NCBI RefSeq assembly: GCF_036965045.1
Contig: NZ_JBALOV010000039.1
Span: 62,001 to 126,000, forward strand
DNA: 64,000 bases
Direction of reading: 5' to 3'
Origin: Ferdinandcohnia sp036965045
Lineage (GTDB): Bacteria > Bacillota > Bacilli > Bacillales > Bacillaceae_L
Shown: positions 18,558 through 26,939 of the stretch, piece after piece
Layout of the letters: each line of letters opens with the position of its first letter
How positions within the stretch are numbered: position 1 is the stretch's first letter
The notes under the pieces: generated by a model
What the model saw: only the letters and a program-made list of their open reading frames with translations
The model's database searches: none
Told to the model about the DNA's origin: nothing
Position numbers and translations under genes: made by a program

Positions 18558-19821
18558 TCATATATAATTTTCTTCTAATAAACTATCATTTGGCCCTACT
18601 AATAAGGATCCCTGAATTTCCTTCCAGTTATCCAACAGTAATTCCGACTTTTTGTGTTTCCATCCCGAATTTATCCTCTTTATTACATTTTCCCATTTAG
18701 GAATGCCACTCGTTCCATCGATACTTTCAACATTATGTGCACCGACTGCAACAGCCACTTTTAAACATTCTTCAACGCTTAAATTATTCAAAACTCCGGT
18801 AAGGANNNNNNNNNNNNNNNNNNNNNNNNNNNNNNNNNNNNNNNNNNNNNNNNNNNNNCCCTGCAATCGTACAATCACCAGCACCAGTTGTGCCAGAAAC
18901 ATTAACTTCAAAGCAAGGGATTAATAGCTCTCTTCCTCTCCAATTCTCAATATCATGTAGGTTACAGTGCACTAGATTTTTTAAACGTGTTATATTGGAT
19001 GTGGTTTTTATATAAAGTCCTTGATCGCCAAGCTTTAAAACAACAATTGGTGTTCCCATGCTTAATAGCTCGTCAGCTAACTCAGATATTAGTGAAGCAT
19101 TTAAATGCTTACTTATATCCCCGCTCTTACTAGCTATTTTTTCAAACATTTCACGATTAACCATATATAGCGCTTCTTCAATACTTGGTAAAAAAATATC
19201 AACATACGGTAAAACATTGGATAATATATTTTTCCAATTAACTTTTCCCGCAGTTGAATTAGGATCTGGTTTGGACATATCTAGAGAAGTTGTTAAACCT
19301 TGTTCTTTTACATTCTTAAAAATTTGAACTAATTGTTCTCCATCTTTTTCATACATGTTTTTCATAAGAGGAGGGTAACCAAAATGAAATAGTTTTGCAC
19401 CTTCAATTTGGTATTTCTTTATATCATTCACATTAAAAGTATCGTTCGTACCGGGATAGTGCATAAAAAATCGGTCTGAATTCTCAGGACTAATTACAAT
19501 ACTATATGAGCTATTCTCTCCTTCACTTACAATCATACCTTCTACTAACGAATTATCATGCTGTCTAAAAGCATCTAGAATGATATTTCCCCAATTATCA
19601 TCCCCAACCTTCCCCATTAATCTGGTTGGAATTCCTAGTCTATGAAGCGCAATCCCTGTATTCGAAACAGCACCTCCAGTAGATAATAATGCCTGACCAA
19701 TATTTACTAACCGACCTGGTTGAAACAGATTTTCAGGTCGGTTCGTTTGTAGATTGGGAATAATATCTAGACATAGATGTCCTGCTACAATTACTTCAAA
19801 CTGTTTTTGCAATAGAATCAC
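18558..19821 (-). CDS. PfkB-family sugar kinase, interrupted by an assembly gap
   Basis: A ribokinase-like (PfkB) kinase of about 420 residues. The N-terminus has FEVIVAGHLCLDIIP and the substrate-binding GGAVSNTGIALHRLG. The catalytic motif GTTGAGDCTIAG, with its Asp base, is at about residue 310, just before the 53-base N gap. The remainder (LTGVLNNLSVEECLK to the stop at 18558) lies in another frame, so the gap length is wrong by one or two bases or a frameshift hides in it. The start overlaps the end of the Gfo/Idh gene by 26 bp. It probably phosphorylates the ketose made by the dehydrogenases and epimerase upstream. Confidence 0.8.
18806..18858. other. Assembly gap (53 N)
   Basis: A run of N inside the PfkB-family kinase gene, directly after the catalytic GAGDCT motif. 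Its length does not keep the reading frame. Confidence 0.99.
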
Positions 19822-20968
19822 TCCTAGATATAGAAACGGTATTTCCTAAGCGATTAGATTCTAATGCAGCAGTAAAAATATCATGAGTAATTTCTGCCTC
19901 AAACGGTGTTGCACATTGTAGAGGTAAATTTGCAGTTCCATTAACAATCTCATCACAAAAAGATGCCCACATTTGCAAAATTGAATCACTAAAACCAAAT
20001 TCAAAAATGTTACCCGTAATCGTTGAGTAAGCAGATTGATTTGGGACATCAACTATATGCCATGCTTGTTCACCACCAGGAGTGTAGGGTAAATACGAAA
20101 GCTTTTTAGGGTTATTAGTACTAAACTCAGCTGAAAATTCAGTACCAATTACTTTTATATACCAAGTATTTGCATGTCCTGGAGCAATGCGCTTCATAGA
20201 TAATACCATTGGAAATTCTTGTTCATCAGTATTTACTTCACAAGCTAAAATTGCATTATCCCATGTTTCACATGGTTGCATAATACCGTTGCGATCTGGA
20301 CGCTCCTTTATCACTTTTGATAATAGTGATCTAACATTCTTTGGCTTCCACCCAAATCTTAATGGTAAATGAAGAACATGTAGACCTAGATCACCCATAC
20401 AACCGTATTCACCGTTTGTTTTTATTTGGCGTTTCCAATTAATTTGCTTGTTAGGATTCAAATCACTACTATGCCAAAAACCTGCCTCAACCTCTATGAT
20501 TTTTCCAAACTTATTTTCTCGAATCCATTGGCCAAGTTTAAACGCTCCTGGGAAAAACGGAAATTCCGAAGAACATCTTACAATTACATCAGGATTATTC
20601 TCTATTTCCTTCATAATTTTAAAATTTGCTTCTCGATCGATTCCAAATGGTTTTTCACCTAATAAGTGTTTGCCAGACCGTATAATATCTATATAAATAT
20701 CTGCATGCAGGTTATGTGGGACAGCACAATAAATCGCATCAATTTCTGGATCTTCAAGAAGTTCATGGTAATTAGAGGCAGATTTCATTACGCTAGGAAC
20801 ATGTCTTTCAAACCATTTAACTGCATCCACATTTGTATCACAAACCGCTATGATGCGCGGCTCAAAATTAACATCCTCCAGATGACACCATCTTGCTACA
20901 GCACTCGCAAACTCTTTACCCATTAATCCACAACCAATTACCCCAAACCGAATAATTCTCTTGTTCAT
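19796..20968 (-). CDS. Gfo/Idh/MocA-family NAD(P)-dependent oxidoreductase
   Basis: A 390-residue protein with an N-terminal Rossmann fold (RFGVIGCGLMGKEFASA), the family EKPFGIDRE motif with the active-site lysine near residue 100 and a GYGxMGDLG-like GCMGDLGLHVLH segment. Such enzymes oxidise or reduce sugar and cyclitol hydroxyls. The start codon overlaps the aldolase stop (ATGA), so the two are translationally coupled. The operon suggests it oxidises a sugar intermediate; the substrate is not identifiable. Confidence 0.85.
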   Translation of the reverse strand: MNKRIIRFGVIGCGLMGKEFASAVARWCHLEDVNFEPRIIAVCDTNVDAVKWFERHVPSVMKSASNYHELLEDPEIDAIYCAVPHNLHADIYIDIIRSGKHLLGEKPFGIDREANFKIMKEIENNPDVIVRCSSEFPFFPGAFKLGQWIRENKFGKIIEVEAGFWHSSDLNPNKQINWKRQIKTNGEYGCMGDLGLHVLHLPLRFGWKPKNVRSLLSKVIKERPDRNGIMQPCETWDNAILACEVNTDEQEFPMVLSMKRIAPGHANTWYIKVIGTEFSAEFSTNNPKKLSYLPYTPGGEQAWHIVDVPNQSAYSTITGNIFEFGFSDSILQMWASFCDEIVNGTANLPLQCATPFEAEITHDIFTAALESNRLGNTVSISRSDSIAKTV

Positions 20969-21810
20969 AGGACTAATTCTCCATTTAAAATAGTCATTGC
21001 TTCCTCGACAGAAGCATTATCATGAACAATTGCCATAAAAGCTTGTGTCATAAGGTCTGGAGTAGCATGTTGAATAACATTTCTACCGTAAACAATACCC
21101 TTTGCCCCCTGCTGCATTAAGTCATAGGTGCGTTGTAAAATTTCTCGATCAGGTGCTTTTCCGCCTCCTCTTGTTAGTACCGGCTTACCTGAGGCGACCT
21201 CAATAACCTTGTGATATTCTTCGATATTGTCACATGGGTCCGCTTTAATAATATCAGCCCCTAACTCAACTGCTTGACGAACTAAAGGAACAATTTTATC
21301 AATATCACCATCTACCATATATCCTCCGTGCTTCTCATTTGGTAGCATGACAAGAGGTTCTACCATTAATGGCATTCCATATTTTTCACACTCTGGTTTA
21401 AGCTTCATTACATTCATTAAACATTGATGGTGCACTTCAGGATGGTTCGGAATCATAAATACATTTACAACTACGCATGATGCATCTAATGCGAGAGCTT
21501 GTTCCACTGGCCTTTCGATTAGTTGACTGAATAAATGTGAAGGCAACTTATTGCCATAAACATTCGCAACATCAGTCCGTAATACTAGTGAAGGTTTTTC
21601 TTTTCCAGGAATCTCCTGAAGCAGCTTTGCCTGACCAGGCCCCAATTGAATTGCATCGGGATTTGCATGAACGATTTTTTCGATTGCTTCTTTCATATTT
21701 CGAATTCCAGATAAAAATGAAACTTCGTTAAAAAAACCATGATCAATTGCTACATCAAAACATTTTCCATCAACTGCAAATAAACGGTTCATTCTTGCTT
21801 GAACAGACAT
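20965..21810 (-). CDS. Class I DhnA/LsrF-type aldolase
   Basis: A 281-residue DeoC/FbaB/LsrF-type TIM-barrel aldolase. The Schiff-base enzymes of this class cut ketose phosphates or transfer acyl groups. Motifs are FDVAIDHGFFNE near the N-terminus, DIIKADPCDN with the probable lysine, and PVLTRGGGKAPD followed by GAKGIVYGRNVIQH as phosphate-binding loops. RBS GGAGG precedes the ATG. Next to a PfkB kinase it most likely cleaves a ketose 1-phosphate to dihydroxyacetone phosphate plus an aldehyde, but LsrF-like thiolase activity cannot be excluded. Confidence 0.8.
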   Translation of the reverse strand: MSVQARMNRLFAVDGKCFDVAIDHGFFNEVSFLSGIRNMKEAIEKIVHANPDAIQLGPGQAKLLQEIPGKEKPSLVLRTDVANVYGNKLPSHLFSQLIERPVEQALALDASCVVVNVFMIPNHPEVHHQCLMNVMKLKPECEKYGMPLMVEPLVMLPNEKHGGYMVDGDIDKIVPLVRQAVELGADIIKADPCDNIEEYHKVIEVASGKPVLTRGGGKAPDREILQRTYDLMQQGAKGIVYGRNVIQHATPDLMTQAFMAIVHDNASVEEAMTILNGELVL

Positions 21811-21847
21811 CCACTATTCCTCCAATAAATTATTATCAAACTATTAA

Positions 21848-22717
21848 TTATGCATTTTGTTTTTCATTCGTAATAAATCCATATTTCTCTTGCATTTTTT
21901 TAATAAATTCAACACTCTGTTTAATGTTTGTTTCCTCATCTGGAGCAAGTTTTCTCCAAATAAATGTTCGAATATCTGGTGAATAATCACAGAATGACTC
22001 TAGTGAAACCCACCCTTTATAATTTATTTCTGCTAATGCCTTAAAAATATCATCCCAATTAATATGGCCAGACCCTGGAATTCCACGGTCATTCTCGCAT
22101 AAGTGGTAGAGTAATAGGTCATCACCAGCTAATTTAGTAGCTTCATAAAATGATTTTTCTTCTACATTCATATGGAATGTATCTAGATGAATACCTACAT
22201 TTGGTTCCCCGATTAGTCTTATTAATTCAACCGCTTGTTCACAAGTGTTTATTAAACTACTTTCAAACCGAGTTACTGGTTCAATACCTATCCTAATTCC
22301 ATATTGTTGGGCATATTTTGCCACTTCTCGAAGACCGTCAGCAACTTGTTCCCAAACTCCTTGGTCTGGTTTTTCCGGGAACGGGTTAGCATGTTGTGAG
22401 AAAATCACACCTGACAAACTTTTTGAACGTATTTGATATGTAACATCAATACAATCTTTCAAATATGAAATCCCGTTTTTCCATACTTCAGGATCATTAC
22501 TAGTAAGATCGGTTTCTGCTGTAAGAACTGTTGAGGTACAAACGTCAATTCCAACCTCATCAAGTCGTTTTTTTATCGCAACAGGGTCAGTCTCTTTTAA
22601 ATTCATAAGTGGTATTTCAATGAAATCTAATCCCAGTTCTTTAAACTTATCAATTACCCATAGCGTATCCTTATTCCAAGTAGTACTTACCACAAAAGCA
22701 TGAGCACCTATTTTCAT
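21848..22717 (-). CDS. Ketose 3-epimerase (D-tagatose/D-psicose 3-epimerase-like)
   Basis: A 289-residue xylose-isomerase-like TIM barrel. The four metal and catalytic positions of the D-tagatose 3-epimerase family are visible: Glu in GIEPVTRFES, Asp in HLDTFHMNVEE, His in LYHLCENDRGIPGSGHINW, and Glu in SLESFCD. RGIPGSGH is characteristic of this family rather than of IolE/IolI. It inverts C3 of ketoses, so a rare ketose is expected in the pathway. It lies 37 bp upstream of the aldolase gene. Confidence 0.83.
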   Translation of the reverse strand: MKIGAHAFVVSTTWNKDTLWVIDKFKELGLDFIEIPLMNLKETDPVAIKKRLDEVGIDVCTSTVLTAETDLTSNDPEVWKNGISYLKDCIDVTYQIRSKSLSGVIFSQHANPFPEKPDQGVWEQVADGLREVAKYAQQYGIRIGIEPVTRFESSLINTCEQAVELIRLIGEPNVGIHLDTFHMNVEEKSFYEATKLAGDDLLLYHLCENDRGIPGSGHINWDDIFKALAEINYKGWVSLESFCDYSPDIRTFIWRKLAPDEETNIKQSVEFIKKMQEKYGFITNEKQNA

Positions 22718-22808
22718 TAATGAAAACCTCCACTTAAACTTATTTTATTTAAGAATGCCGATTTCATATTTCATATTTGGGTTATTATTGAGAGCATTCT
22801 CAAAATGC

Positions 22809-23825
22809 TTACTCAAAGCTTATTTGAACTTTCATAATATCGGGAGCTTTTCCTTTAGCAAAGAATTCTGGGACTTCATCCAATCTAATAACCTCTGATA
22901 TTAATTGTTCTGTATTAAATCGTTTTGCTGCCATCCAATTCATAGCAGCCTTAAAAGTATGGTTTACCGCCATTGATCCTACCAATTTCCAATCCATATG
23001 ATAAATATCAAAAGGGCTTATTTGGATAGTCGTACCTTCTGGAGCAACACCAAATTGCAGATGTGTACCCTTCGGTGCTAAATATTGATATTCCGACTCA
23101 ATGACTGAAGGAATCCCAGTGGCATCTACGACTACGTCAAATCCATTGTGTTTTTTTCTATTAGCTAATTGAGCTGGTACATCTTTTGTTAAATAAGTGT
23201 GTGTTGCACCATTCTCTCTCGCTAGATCCAATTTATTTTGCGCAACATCTACCACAGCCAGTTCTCCGGCGCCAGCATGAGTTAAAGCTTGAATTAACAG
23301 CTGTCCCATACTCCCTGCACCAAATAGCAGTACACTTTGACCAACCTTCAAATCTAATTGATTCATTCCATGTACAACACATGCAACTGGTTCGATAAAC
23401 GCACCTTCTGAGAATGGCATTTCATCCGGCATCCGAAAAACCGTATTTTCCGGAACCCGCACATATTCCGCCATTGCTCCATTTTCCGTATCACCAGTAG
23501 CCTTCCATTCAATACAATGGTTCCCACGGCCACTTAGGCAGTAGTCACATTTACCACAAAACAATGAGGGGTCCACAGCCACTCTGTCACCAATATTAAA
23601 CTGAGTTACACCTTCTCCTATTTCATGAACAACACCCGAAAATTCATGTCCAGGTATGAGGGGATAGTTCGGCATAAATGTTCCATTATAAATATGAATA
23701 TCCGTTCCGCATATCCCGCAAGCCTTCACTTTAACTGTAATCTCGTTTTTTCCGGGTTTTGGATATGGCACTTCTTTTATCACTGCTTTTTTTGGTTCTT
23801 CCATTACTAGAGCTTTCATCATCAT
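22809..23825 (-). CDS. Zinc-dependent medium-chain dehydrogenase 2 (polyol type)
   Basis: A 338-residue MDR-family enzyme. The catalytic zinc ligands are in ACGICGTDIH and PGHEFSG; the structural zinc cysteines are in CGKCDYCLSGRGNHC; the coenzyme loop is LLFGAGSMGQLL. Resemblance is to arabitol-phosphate/sorbitol-type dehydrogenases. It probably oxidises a polyol or polyol phosphate to a ketose. The gene follows a similar dehydrogenase gene with 49 bp between them; the two share only general family features, so they probably act on different substrates. Confidence 0.85.
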   Translation of the reverse strand: MMMKALVMEEPKKAVIKEVPYPKPGKNEITVKVKACGICGTDIHIYNGTFMPNYPLIPGHEFSGVVHEIGEGVTQFNIGDRVAVDPSLFCGKCDYCLSGRGNHCIEWKATGDTENGAMAEYVRVPENTVFRMPDEMPFSEGAFIEPVACVVHGMNQLDLKVGQSVLLFGAGSMGQLLIQALTHAGAGELAVVDVAQNKLDLARENGATHTYLTKDVPAQLANRKKHNGFDVVVDATGIPSVIESEYQYLAPKGTHLQFGVAPEGTTIQISPFDIYHMDWKLVGSMAVNHTFKAAMNWMAAKRFNTEQLISEVIRLDEVPEFFAKGKAPDIMKVQISFE

Positions 23826-23874
23826 ATATGTATGTCCTCCCTTTAGGTTTTTGAGAATCTATAGACCTAGTAAA

Positions 23875-24864
23875 CTACTCAAATACTACATGAGCTTTTG
23901 CCTTTCTTCTTACCCCTTCTTTAAATACCCATTGTTGTGCTTCCTCTAGTGTTAATCTATCTCCCAATAGTAAGTCCGGATTAACTACCTTTGCATTTAA
24001 TAGAGCGAGAGAGCGATCTAATGTATTCGGTCCAACATAGCTTGCTATGATTTGTAATTCTTTTCTAAACATCGCTTCGGGTTTTAATGGGACAGTATCC
24101 TCAGGGTTCATTACTCCATACAATAGTAATTTCCCCCCCTTAGCTAATGCATTAAATGCTGGTAAAAAAGCAGTTGGGGAACCAGAAGCCTCGATTGCTA
24201 AATCCACTTCTAAATTATTCATTGCTTCTTCTTGTGACATAACCTTTGTGGCTCCTGCTTTTAAAGCAAGTTGTCGATGGTCTTCATGATGGCTAATTCC
24301 AATAATTGTTTGTTGCCCCAGTGCTTTAAGACATTGAATCATCATTATTCCTGCTGTACCCAGCCCCCAAACTGCAGTTCTAGCTCCGACCTGTGGATTA
24401 GCGCGGTCCAATGCATGGACAACACAAGATAAAGGTTCGCCCAAAATTGCATTAAGGGGAGATAGCCCCTCAGGAAGAGGTGATACTAATTCAGCTGGCA
24501 CAGATACATATGACGCCAAGCCTCCATCACGCGTAACACCTACCGCTTGAGCATTTGTACACATATTTGGTTTACCTGCACGACATTGTTCACAACTGTG
24601 GCAAGAAAGATTTGGATCAACACAAACCTCCATTCCTGTTTGTAAATGTGAAACACCTTCACCAACTTCTGTAATAGTTCCAGCAAATTCATGTCCTAAG
24701 ACAATATTTTTTGTTGCTTGATAACTTCCATCAGCAATATGCCGATCTGTACCACACAGCCCAGCTGCAGCTACTTTAATAAGAACTTCTCCCTCTTTTA
24801 CTTTAGGAATCTCACGTTCAACAACTCTAACATCGCTCGGACCATAGTATACAAGCGCTTTCAT
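23875..24864 (-). CDS. Zinc-dependent medium-chain dehydrogenase 1, first gene of operon
   Basis: A 329-residue MDR-family enzyme with AAGLCGTDRHIADG, GHEFAGTI, structural zinc cysteines CHSCEQCRAGKPNMC and the coenzyme loop VWGLGTAGIMM. It opens the second sugar operon on the minus strand. Its 348-bp upstream region holds a DeoR operator candidate. A role in oxidising the transported polyol is inferred from the genes behind it. Confidence 0.85.
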   Translation of the reverse strand: MKALVYYGPSDVRVVEREIPKVKEGEVLIKVAAAGLCGTDRHIADGSYQATKNIVLGHEFAGTITEVGEGVSHLQTGMEVCVDPNLSCHSCEQCRAGKPNMCTNAQAVGVTRDGGLASYVSVPAELVSPLPEGLSPLNAILGEPLSCVVHALDRANPQVGARTAVWGLGTAGIMMIQCLKALGQQTIIGISHHEDHRQLALKAGATKVMSQEEAMNNLEVDLAIEASGSPTAFLPAFNALAKGGKLLLYGVMNPEDTVPLKPEAMFRKELQIIASYVGPNTLDRSLALLNAKVVNPDLLLGDRLTLEEAQQWVFKEGVRRKAKAHVVFE

Positions 24865-25085
24865 TTGTATCCCTCCATTTATTTATTCATTTTTCAATAT
24901 GGAAAATTAAAAATCATATTACTCTCGAAGTCGACTAAATTAATTAGGTTAGATACAAAGAGGCAAATCATAAAGCTTTATGATAATTCATAAGAGGACT
25001 GAATAAATACAAGTAGATGTTTTTGTAGGTTATTAAAAGTGTAAAAATACCACTGTTAGCTTTTACATAAAAATATGTTAATTCA

Positions 25086-25110
25086 TAACATTTATTATTA
25101 TTTTATAACA
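25086..25110. promoter_or_regulatory. Candidate DeoR operator upstream of the polyol operon
   Basis: A 25-base AT-rich site starting TAAC and ending TAACA. It matches 21 of 25 bases with a site just upstream of the adjacent deoR-type gene (26045-26069). The rest of 24865-25213 is AT-rich leader with the deoR terminator at its right end and no gene. Confidence 0.5.
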
Positions 25111-25169
25111 CAAATTATACAAATCATTTAATGAAAAGTCTATATATTTAATTAATTTTTTTGAATTTA

Positions 25170-25203
25170 AAAAAGAGAAGGATATTTCTGATAAATCCCT
25201 TCT
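25170..25203 (-). terminator. Terminator after the DeoR gene
   Basis: Stem AGAAGGGAT pairing with ATCCTTCT, followed on the minus strand by a CTTTTTT run. It separates the regulator from the polyol operon. Confidence 0.75.
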
Positions 25204-25213
25204 TTCGCTTTGT

Positions 25214-26002
25214 TTACGGCACTAAGATTTCGACACCACTTTTATTACACAATTGTAAAATCTCATTATTTGGTTGTTTTCCTGTGATTATGCGATCAAT
25301 TCCATCTAAGTTTACAAAGGATGCTAAAGACTCAACACCGAATTTACTGGAATCAATAACAACATTTACCTCTTTAGATTGTTGTATAGCTATTTTTTTT
25401 ATTTGAATTTCAAATACATTTGAATTACTCAATCCAGCATTAACACTAAAACCAGTTCCTCCAATAAAAGCACGGTCAAATGTCATATTCCTTAAGTTCT
25501 CTTCTGCTATAGGACCTACTAAGGAAATTGTGCTCTCTAATAGTTGACCTCCTAATAGGATTGTAGAAATACTCTTTTCTTGGAGCTCTAGGGCAATTTG
25601 TGGGGAATTTGTTATAACTGTATTAACCGATTTAGGAGTAAGATGTCGTGCAATTTGGACAGTTGTTGTGCCAGAATCAATAAAAACTGCCTCTCCTTCT
25701 TTAATTAAGGATGCTGCTAACTTTCCAATTTTTATTTTTTCTTCAATCATAAGATTGGACCTATCCTTTAAGGTTAAATCCTTAATATGTGAGATGATTG
25801 CTCCACCGAAGGTTCTTCTTACAAGTCCATTATTTTCCATCTTTTCGATATCTCGTCTAATCGTCATTTCAGTCACGCCGAATATTTTGCTCAATTCATT
25901 AAATTTCACTTCACTACCACTAGATAGGATATTTAATATTTCTTTTTGTCGCTCTGGTGCCTGTAATTTTTCTCCTGGTTCAGATGATGTATGACTCTTC
26001 AA
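25214..26002 (-). CDS. DeoR-family sugar-responsive transcriptional regulator
   Basis: A 262-residue protein. The N-terminal helix-turn-helix includes the DeoR signature FNELSKIFGVTEMTIRRDIE (about residues 36-55). The effector domain has FIDSGTTTVQIARHL and the GGQLL and DRAFIGGTGF segments, which bind phosphorylated sugars in this family. The start is a TTG 10 bases after AAAGGGGG. It lies directly upstream of the polyol operon in the same direction, with similar AT-rich operators before both, so it probably represses that operon and itself. Confidence 0.88.
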   Translation of the reverse strand: MKSHTSSEPGEKLQAPERQKEILNILSSGSEVKFNELSKIFGVTEMTIRRDIEKMENNGLVRRTFGGAIISHIKDLTLKDRSNLMIEEKIKIGKLAASLIKEGEAVFIDSGTTTVQIARHLTPKSVNTVITNSPQIALELQEKSISTILLGGQLLESTISLVGPIAEENLRNMTFDRAFIGGTGFSVNAGLSNSNVFEIQIKKIAIQQSKEVNVVIDSSKFGVESLASFVNLDGIDRIITGKQPNNEILQLCNKSGVEILVP

Positions 26003-26044
26003 CTTACATCCCCCTTTAAAGTAACTTTAAATCGTGTTATTATT

Positions 26045-26069
26045 TAACTTTTATTGTTATATTTTAACA
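26045..26069. promoter_or_regulatory. Candidate DeoR autoregulatory operator
   Basis: A 25-base site beginning TAACTTTTATTGTTAT and ending TTTTAACA, 43 bp upstream of the regulator start. It differs at four positions from the site at 25086-25110. Confidence 0.45.
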
Positions 26070-26136
26070 TTATTATATTATAATACATCGCATAAGTAAA
26101 TCTAATGTTTTATTTTTATTATCTCTATTTTACTTT

Positions 26137-26172
26137 TAAAAAAAGTGCTACTTCACAAGGAAGCAGCACTTA
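26137..26172 (-). terminator. Terminator after lutC
   Basis: Stem AAGTGCTGCTTC with complement GAAGTAGCACTT, then seven T on the minus strand, about 50 bp past the lutC stop. Confidence 0.85.
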
Positions 26173-26222
26173 ATATTTTACAATCAAAAGTTTTAAGCTT
26201 ATCACAGAATTAACTATATTTA

Positions 26223-26939
26223 CTATAAATCATCCACTAATATATAAGTCGCCTTTACAGGTCCATGCACACCCACCACTAGATTCATCTCAATATCCGC
26301 TGAATTACTTGGTCCAGTAATGAAATTAATCGCAGAAGGGACTTGTTCTCCGTTTTTTGCTTTTTCGCGGATGAGCTTCGCTGCTTGGGTCATCCGTGGA
26401 ACAATCGTGCTTTTTGGGACGATTACAATCGAGTGAGTTGGCAGGAAGCTGATGGTTCTTCCACGATTTGGGCCACTGTATAGTACAACTGTGCCGGATT
26501 CCGCTAATGTAATTTCGCTGATCGTAATTCCTATGTTTGCTTGTTCTGCTTTTGCAATGTTGTCTTTTCCTAGGTCAGGATTCCATTCAAAGACATTCTC
26601 GTTTTCCGAAGGTAATTTTTCTTTTAATAAGAATTCAAGGCCAAATTTTTCGAAGCGTTCATCCTTCCATGTAACGATTGGACCACTTCCAAATTCCTTT
26701 ATTTTCTTCTCTAGGTCTTCCGATAGTTTGGATTTTGACGTCATGATGAGTTCCGTATGAATTTTAGTACATTGTAGCTTTAAAACCTCCACTAACTCAT
26801 CCACTGTTGCATCCTTTAAAACTTCTTCCTGTGGGTTGTGCTTCCACACAGGTGGTTGTAGTGTTGTTTTTCGTTCCCGACCAAGTTGTTTTGCAATTTG
26901 GTCGAGGAATGCGTCGCGGTTTTGGATAGTTCCTTTCAT
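26223..26939 (-). CDS. lutC: L-lactate utilisation protein LutC
   Basis: A 238-residue LUD-domain protein, third subunit of the LutABC complex that oxidises L-lactate to pyruvate in the cytoplasm. Typical parts are ITISEITLAESGTVVLYSG and the C-terminal ITGPSNSADIEMNLVVGVHGP (20 residues shown in part). The ATG overlaps the last base of the lutB stop, so translation is coupled. Length matches B. subtilis LutC (240). Confidence 0.95.
   Translation of the reverse strand: MKGTIQNRDAFLDQIAKQLGRERKTTLQPPVWKHNPQEEVLKDATVDELVEVLKLQCTKIHTELIMTSKSKLSEDLEKKIKEFGSGPIVTWKDERFEKFGLEFLLKEKLPSENENVFEWNPDLGKDNIAKAEQANIGITISEITLAESGTVVLYSGPNRGRTISFLPTHSIVIVPKSTIVPRMTQAAKLIREKAKNGEQVPSAINFITGPSNSADIEMNLVVGVHGPVKATYILVDDL

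Noticed and set aside
12189..24864. AI-2 (Lsr) uptake and processing operon, suggested by LsrACDB-like transporter and LsrF-like aldolase
   Set aside because: The kinase is PfkB type, not FGGY LsrK, there is no LsrG or LsrR, and dehydrogenases and an epimerase are present. A sugar or polyol pathway fits better.
24865..25213. Riboswitch or T-box leader before the polyol operon
   Set aside because: The stretch is AT-rich, with no conserved aptamer motif; only the operator candidate and the deoR terminator are seen.
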